From an uncultured Clostridium sp. (lineage in GTDB: Bacteria > Bacillota_I > Bacilli_A > RF39 > UBA660): a stretch of DNA of 64,000 nt. A program made the translations under genes and the position numbers. The stretch spans positions 1-64,000 of the forward strand of contig CANEGO010000004.1 in the NCBI GenBank assembly GCA_947427095.1. Direction: 5' to 3'. Under the pieces are notes generated by a model. It was not told where the DNA came from. It did not search any database and saw only the letters and a program-made list of their open reading frames with translations. Shown here in pieces: positions 58,687 through 64,000 of this stretch. The stretch's first letter is position 1; the number at the start of each line of letters is the position of its first letter.

Positions 58687-58764
58687 TATTTCAAATATTA
58701 GTATAACTATTATTAAAATTAAAAGAAGTATTATTACTTTAAGAAATTTATTTTCTCTTTTCAT
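58684..58764 (-). CDS. Candidate type I toxin: 26 aa hydrophobic peptide MKRENKFLKVIILLLILIIVILIFEI
   Basis: Read directly; SD AAAAGGTGG sequestered by upstream CCACTTTTT; stop codon abuts shared terminator. Confidence 0.6.
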   Translation of the reverse strand: MKRENKFLKVIILLLILIIVILIFEI

Positions 58765-58839
58765 AATATCACCACCTTTTATCCTTTTTAAAAAGTGGAA
58801 AGCAACTACCCATTGTTAAGTTCTCTCAGTTTTATTATT

Positions 58840-58867
58840 ATTATATATATCTTTTAAAATCACTCAA
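58840..58867 (-). promoter_or_regulatory. Sigma-A-like promoter of 58684..58764 mRNA
   Basis: TTGAGT-16 nt-TATAAT on minus strand. Confidence 0.55.
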
Positions 58868-58933
58868 AAAATTGAATATTTTTACTTTTTTTATTTAACA
58901 AATGTTATAATATAGAATATATTGGAGGTAAAT

Positions 58934-59476
58934 ATGAAGTATACTACAAAACTTAGAATGTATTTAATATCAGATGCTAACAAAAGAACCAAGCTACTAA
59001 TTAAAAATAACGTATTTAAACACGTGGGTAAAAACTTCTTTTTTCAACCAAGAATAATACCTGATGAACCCAAATTAATTAGTTTTGGCAACAATGTTGT
59101 TATTGCTTCTGGTGTTACCTTTGTAACACACGATGTAATTGATAAAGTACTAAATAACATGGATTATGATTTTAAGTTTTATTACAATTGTGCTCCTATA
59201 AAAGTTGGAAATAATGTATTTATAGGATGTAATGTAACCATATTACCTAATGTAAATATCGGAGATAACGTTATTGTTGCAGCGGGCTCTATAGTTACAA
59301 AAGATGTTCCTAATAATAGCGTTGTAGGAGGTAACCCTGCTAAAGTAATTGGTACATTTGAAGAATATGTAAACAACAGAAAAAGGACTAATGAAGATGG
59401 ATTATACCCCGGCAGTGATTTTGAAATAAATTATGTATGGAATAAATTTAATAAAGAAAAAGAACTAGATAAATAA
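58934..59476 (+). CDS. Acyltransferase, left-handed beta-helix hexapeptide family
   Basis: APIKVGNNVFIGCNVTILPNVNIGDNVIVAAGSIVTKDVPNNSVVGGNPAKVIGTFEEY. Confidence 0.93.
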   Translation: MKYTTKLRMYLISDANKRTKLLIKNNVFKHVGKNFFFQPRIIPDEPKLISFGNNVVIASGVTFVTHDVIDKVLNNMDYDFKFYYNCAPIKVGNNVFIGCNVTILPNVNIGDNVIVAAGSIVTKDVPNNSVVGGNPAKVIGTFEEYVNNRKRTNEDGLYPGSDFEINYVWNKFNKEKELDK

Positions 59477-59486
59477 ACAATTTTAT

Positions 59487-60446
59487 CTAGTTCTTTTTTA
59501 TTTCTTCTAAGTTTTCAGAAATAATAAATCTTGGCCTTGCCTTGGTTTCACTATATATCTTTCCTATGTATTCGCCTATTATTCCAATCGATAACATTTG
59601 AACTCCAGAAACTAACCATATTGAACCGACTATAAAAGTCCAACCTTCAACCGTTTTTCCTAATAATTTAACTATTAAGCAATATAATAATACAAGTAAA
59701 CTTACTACAAATATTATTATACCTACATTTAATACCATCCTTATTGGTCTTACACTAAATGATGTTATTCCATCCCATGCAAAGTTAAGCATCTTTTTAA
59801 GTGGATATTTTGACTCTCCTGCAAATCTTTCTGCTCTTTCATAATATACTACGTCTGAAGAATATCCTACTAATGGAAACATTCCTCTTAAAAATAGGTT
59901 TACCTCTTTAAAGTTTTCAAATTCATCTAATACTCTTCTACTTGTTAATCTATAATCAGCGTGGTTATATACCACATCTACTCCCATAAACTTCATAAAC
60001 TTATAAAATCCTTGAGCGGTAGTTTTCTTAAACCACGTATCTTTTTTTCTTGATGATCTAACTCCATATACTATATCACAACCATTATTATATTTATCTA
60101 TCATTTCATCTATGGCATTTATATCATCTTGTAAGTCAGCATCCATACTTATTACTACGTCAGCATATTTTTTAGCGGTCATAAGACCTGCTAAAAGTGC
60201 GTTTTGATGTCCTCTATTTCTTGATAGCGTTATTCCTGTAAATAAGCTTTCTTTTTTATTTATTTCTTTTATGATCTTCCAAGTATTATCTTTAGATCCA
60301 TCATTTACATACATTACCTTACTTTTATTAGATATTTTTTTATTCTTTATTAGTTTACTTAGTTTTTCCTTTAATCTTTTTGTTGTTTCTTTTAATACCT
60401 CTTCTTCGTTATAGCATGGTATTACTACGTATAATGTTTTACTCAA
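59487..60446 (-). CDS. Glycosyltransferase family 2 (GtrB-like)
   Basis: VVIPCYNEEEVLKETTKRL ... YVNDGSKDNTW ... VISMDADLQDDINAI. Confidence 0.93.
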   Translation of the reverse strand: MSKTLYVVIPCYNEEEVLKETTKRLKEKLSKLIKNKKISNKSKVMYVNDGSKDNTWKIIKEINKKESLFTGITLSRNRGHQNALLAGLMTAKKYADVVISMDADLQDDINAIDEMIDKYNNGCDIVYGVRSSRKKDTWFKKTTAQGFYKFMKFMGVDVVYNHADYRLTSRRVLDEFENFKEVNLFLRGMFPLVGYSSDVVYYERAERFAGESKYPLKKMLNFAWDGITSFSVRPIRMVLNVGIIIFVVSLLVLLYCLIVKLLGKTVEGWTFIVGSIWLVSGVQMLSIGIIGEYIGKIYSETKARPRFIISENLEEIKKN

Positions 60447-60500
60447 ATTGCACCTACTTTCTTATATATAAGATAACATAAATCATAATCACTAGCAATA

Positions 60501-61778
60501 TTATTTATTCTTTAATTCTTTGCACGTCATAACAATAATTATGGATACAAAAATTGATACCGATGGAACATCAAGTACGTGTCCGACTAATAAAGCATTT
60601 AATATGGAAATAATAATGGCTATTAAACTTCCACTTTTTTCTAAGTTATTAAAATTATCTTTAAACCTATTTAAATATGATTTAAAAATAAATACTATTT
60701 TACTAAAATATTTATAATATAAAATGATAAATCCTAATATTCCTTGGTGAAGCAACATAACAAAATAATCCATTTCGGATGTTTTTATTTCTTTAACACC
60801 TACTATATAACCCATACCAAATAACTTTTGCATCAAAGGTTGATTAATATATATATCTAACGTATCTTTAAGGAAAGATAATCTACCACTAAAAATATAA
60901 TCATCTAACTTTTTAAGGTTTAACATATCACTTAAACTCGTAACATCCATGTTTTTTGCATGAATAATTAAGTTTTTATAAAATGATGTTTCAGGAAGTA
61001 TTTTAATCATAGCAATTAAACTTATTATAAATATAATTAAAAACATAAATATATAATTATATTTCTTTTCTTTAATAAGATTAATTACAAGTAAAATAAT
61101 CAAATATAAAATAATTATCATAGCGGTTAAAATAGGCGCTTTAGTTCCCATCATTAAAAGCACGTAAAAATATATACCTAAAAATAATATTAAGCTTATT
61201 ATTTTTTTATTTTTTAACAAGTAAAAAATGAAAAGTGGCGCTAACATACTTATTATGTTACCTACTGCATTAGCAGAGTAAAAAAGACCAATACTTCCTA
61301 CTTTGTCATACAAATAACTTTCAAAACCAACATTTAAAATACTTGGCACAAAGATAAGCAGTAAATACGTAAGCAAAATAATATATAAATTTTTTCTTTT
61401 AATATCATTATCTTTAAATAACTCAGTAACAAATAAAAGTGTTATAGGAAAATATATTACCTTAATCAATGCTTTTATCTCATATGATATGCTGCCTACT
61501 TTATCACTAAATAAGTTTATTAAAATAAATATAGCAGAATAAATGAATAATAAAACCAAATATTTTACATTACATTTTTTTATAAACAATAAGTAGTATA
61601 TAAAATATCCTAAAAACAAAGTTCTAACCACTAAAACTACACTAGATGATATATTGTAATGATTAAAAAGGGATATAAATAGATCTAATATAGGTTGCAT
61701 AAAAAGAAAAAGATAAAAAAGTGTTAAGGTCTTTTTATCTAAAAATGCATTCATTTTTTTTATCATAATAACACGCAC
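60501..61778 (-). CDS. O-antigen ligase/polymerase-like polytopic membrane protein
   Basis: ~10 TM; large loop with LFGMGYIVG; polysaccharide gene context. Confidence 0.7.
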   Translation of the reverse strand: MRVIMIKKMNAFLDKKTLTLFYLFLFMQPILDLFISLFNHYNISSSVVLVVRTLFLGYFIYYLLFIKKCNVKYLVLLFIYSAIFILINLFSDKVGSISYEIKALIKVIYFPITLLFVTELFKDNDIKRKNLYIILLTYLLLIFVPSILNVGFESYLYDKVGSIGLFYSANAVGNIISMLAPLFIFYLLKNKKIISLILFLGIYFYVLLMMGTKAPILTAMIIILYLIILLVINLIKEKKYNYIFMFLIIFIISLIAMIKILPETSFYKNLIIHAKNMDVTSLSDMLNLKKLDDYIFSGRLSFLKDTLDIYINQPLMQKLFGMGYIVGVKEIKTSEMDYFVMLLHQGILGFIILYYKYFSKIVFIFKSYLNRFKDNFNNLEKSGSLIAIIISILNALLVGHVLDVPSVSIFVSIIIVMTCKELKNK

Positions 61779-63167
61779 CTATCCTTCTAGTTTTTTCTTA
61801 AATTTATTTTTTATTTTACCTAATACAAAGTCATATCCATAAGCTGATAATATAAACACGCTTACATGTATGAAATATGCATATCTAGGTTGTATTTCTA
61901 TTAATAAGTAAACACCAAACGTAACCATCATCATAATAACAAAGAACATTGAATTATCTTTAATTATCTTCTTTCTATTAAAGAATACCCCTATCATGCA
62001 CATGAATAAAGTTATAATATAAAGAATGGTATTAAACGAAACAACAATATTTTCTATATCAGTAAACTTTATATCAAAACCAAGAACGTGATAAGTTTTA
62101 TTATACATATCATTCTTTGAAGATAAAGATGTTTGGAGCCAAAACTTATTAACTTTACAAGCCATTAGCTTTCCAAGTTTTAATGGATTAACTAACACTC
62201 TTTCTTTTATAACTTCTATTTCTTTTTCTTCATCATTTAAATATTTCTCATCCTTAGCATCATAATACCCGCATGAGTCATGATTAAATCCTAAAACAAA
62301 CTTCCACTTTGGATTATTATTTTTTAGCCCTTCTTCATTAACCCCTGTTTTCGCTACTAAAAATGAGGAAACACCTCCAACAAGGAAGTAAATAGCCAAA
62401 AATACTAATACGTTTTTTAATACCATTTTAACAGTATCTTTTTTTAAGTTTAATAGTTCAAATATAATAAGTGTTGTAACAACTATTATTCCTTCTGGTC
62501 TTATTATGTTTCCAAGACTAATTAATACTGCCGCAAATATATAATCCTTTATTTTTCTATCTTTCTTAAGTAAAAAGAATATTCCTATATACATGAGAAA
62601 AGCTGATAAATGATGATTTGCTAAAACGGTGTTTAAATATAATGAAAAAGGAAAAATCATGTATAGTAGTGAGGCCATTTTTGCACTTTTTTCCGAAATC
62701 ATTTTCTTGCCAAATAAATATATAAGTACACATAATCCCGAAGAGAATATGGCATTTAGTAGTTTAAGGATAAAGACGTTATTAAATAATTTCAATATGA
62801 TTCCCTGATAAATTACAAAACCAGTTTGATATCCCCACATACTAAAATAGGTATCATTTTGAAAAGAAAAATCCCCCTTAGTAAAACTATTAGAAGCATT
62901 AAGCAAAGTTTCAAAATCAGATACTTGTGGAAAATTAAATAAAAGTATCATTACTAACCTAATTACTAAACTAGTTATAAACAAAATTATTGGAAACTTT
63001 TTTATATTTACTTTTAAAGAAATAAACGTAACTATAATAAATGCTAAAACAGATAATATAATATTATTTTTCACTAAAAATAATATTGATATAATACTAA
63101 AAACTAGTATTGTTAAATACATAAATATCCCGGATAAAACTTTTTTTTCTTTTTTCATAACTACCAT
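61779..63167 (-). CDS. GT39/ArnT-like membrane glycosyltransferase
   Basis: LNASNSFTKGDFSFQNDTYFSMWGYQTGFVIYQGIILKLF, multiple TMs, IEIQPRYAYFIHVSVFILSAYG. Confidence 0.8.
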   Translation of the reverse strand: MVVMKKEKKVLSGIFMYLTILVFSIISILFLVKNNIILSVLAFIIVTFISLKVNIKKFPIILFITSLVIRLVMILLFNFPQVSDFETLLNASNSFTKGDFSFQNDTYFSMWGYQTGFVIYQGIILKLFNNVFILKLLNAIFSSGLCVLIYLFGKKMISEKSAKMASLLYMIFPFSLYLNTVLANHHLSAFLMYIGIFFLLKKDRKIKDYIFAAVLISLGNIIRPEGIIVVTTLIIFELLNLKKDTVKMVLKNVLVFLAIYFLVGGVSSFLVAKTGVNEEGLKNNNPKWKFVLGFNHDSCGYYDAKDEKYLNDEEKEIEVIKERVLVNPLKLGKLMACKVNKFWLQTSLSSKNDMYNKTYHVLGFDIKFTDIENIVVSFNTILYIITLFMCMIGVFFNRKKIIKDNSMFFVIMMMVTFGVYLLIEIQPRYAYFIHVSVFILSAYGYDFVLGKIKNKFKKKLEG

Positions 63168-63255
63168 TCCTTTATAAATATTGTTTATATTTATTACATC
63201 ATAATTATATCATATATAATATTTGGGTAAAAGAAAAAGGTTAAAAATTAACCTT

Positions 63256-63867
63256 TTAATCCATTTCAACTATATATAACTTTTTATCTTCTTTAACGAG
63301 TATCATTTTAGCTTCGTTCTCATAACCAAAATCTTCTTTATAATCCCAAGATACAGTTACTTTATATGCGTTTTCATCAACCGTTTTATCCGCGTATTTA
63401 AACTGTGTTTTAACGACTGAAACATCATTTATTTTACTTACTTCTGGTAAATCTTGGTTTCTATCTTTACTATCAACTTGTAAATATTTATAAAACGTAC
63501 TTCTAGCTTCTTCAATAAAGTTATCCCTCATATCTCCTTTAATAAAATCAATACCACCGATATCGTTTTTAGATAGTTTATTATCTAAAGTATAAAAATC
63601 AATAATAAACAATTTTGCTACTAACTTAGCATACGCTTCATAATCTATGGCATCACTAGAAAGAACTTTAGATAGTTCATCAAATTCACTTTTATATAAA
63701 TCTGTTTCGTTTTCATTCAAATTATAATTATAATCTTTTATTCTTTTAATTACTTTAACTTCTTGCTCTCTATTATTTTGAAATACAAAATGATATGCTA
63801 AAAGTCCCAATATTATAATTATTATAATGGAAATTAAGATAATTAATATTTTTTTATTTTTCTTCAT
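63256..63867 (-). CDS. Hypothetical membrane-anchored extracytoplasmic protein
   Basis: Start reassigned to MKKNKKILIILISII (63867) from the listed 63897; single TM. Confidence 0.65.
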   Translation of the reverse strand: MKKNKKILIILISIIIIIILGLLAYHFVFQNNREQEVKVIKRIKDYNYNLNENETDLYKSEFDELSKVLSSDAIDYEAYAKLVAKLFIIDFYTLDNKLSKNDIGGIDFIKGDMRDNFIEEARSTFYKYLQVDSKDRNQDLPEVSKINDVSVVKTQFKYADKTVDENAYKVTVSWDYKEDFGYENEAKMILVKEDKKLYIVEMD

Positions 63868-64000
63868 TTTTCTCTCCTGATTCCAAGTCGTACACAATTA
63901 TCGAGTCCGAAACCTCAAGCAACTTATTTGCATAAGCTTTATTATTTTCTATTTCATCTTCTGTTACGACGCTATCCTTAAATAATAAATTTTCTTCTTT
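63854..64000 (-). CDS. Partial CDS truncated by window edge (C-terminus ...KEENLLFKDSVVTEDEIENNKAYANKLLEVSDSIIVYDLESGEKNEEK)
   Basis: Open frame to window edge, overlaps start of 63256..63867. Confidence 0.6.
   Translation of the reverse strand, partial: KEENLLFKDSVVTEDEIENNKAYANKLLEVSDSIIVYDLESGEKNEEK

Noticed and set aside
1-64000. Alternative genetic code (TGA=Trp as in Mycoplasma, or recoded TAA)
   Set aside because: Long conserved ORFs end properly at TGA/TAA/TAG and Trp is encoded by TGG; in-frame stops are confined to decayed genes.
1-64000. CRISPR arrays, rRNA operons
   Set aside because: No regularly spaced direct repeats with unique spacers and no rRNA-like sequence found on reading.

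Overview
This is an AT-rich chromosomal window, probably from an uncultured Firmicutes/Mollicutes-like bacterium, using the standard bacterial code. Most genes are on the minus strand. Housekeeping genes include an M16 peptidase pair, deoD, ftsK, a RelA/SpoT homologue, yvcK, galE, murC, scpA/scpB, rmuC and uppS, with two tRNAs (Met-CAT and Leu-CAA). A relaxase-less type IV secretion-like operon lies at 27.7-41.0 kb. A cell-surface polysaccharide and cell-wall region lies at 45-63 kb. The most interesting items are: (1) a ~600-nt structured non-coding RNA at 47381-47985 (-) with its own sigma-A-like promoter, a long-range closing stem and an intrinsic terminator; it sits just upstream of an OapA-like (DUF21/CNNM-like) membrane protein gene, so it is a strong OLE-RNA-class candidate. 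(2) The chromosomal VirB4/VirD4/VirB6-like machine with a SpoIID + degenerate NlpC/P60 + CHAP protein and two VirB2-like proteins. (3) Two or three unlisted small hydrophobic peptide loci with type I toxin-antitoxin architecture (41.9 kb, 58.7 kb, possibly 16.1 kb). (4) A neighbouring cohesin-like / dockerin-bearing glucosaminidase pair. (5) Several pseudogenes, including a NUDIX-HD fusion split by one TAA and two decayed DUF1016 nuclease copies beside an intact one. All family calls come from reading motifs by eye; no searches were run.
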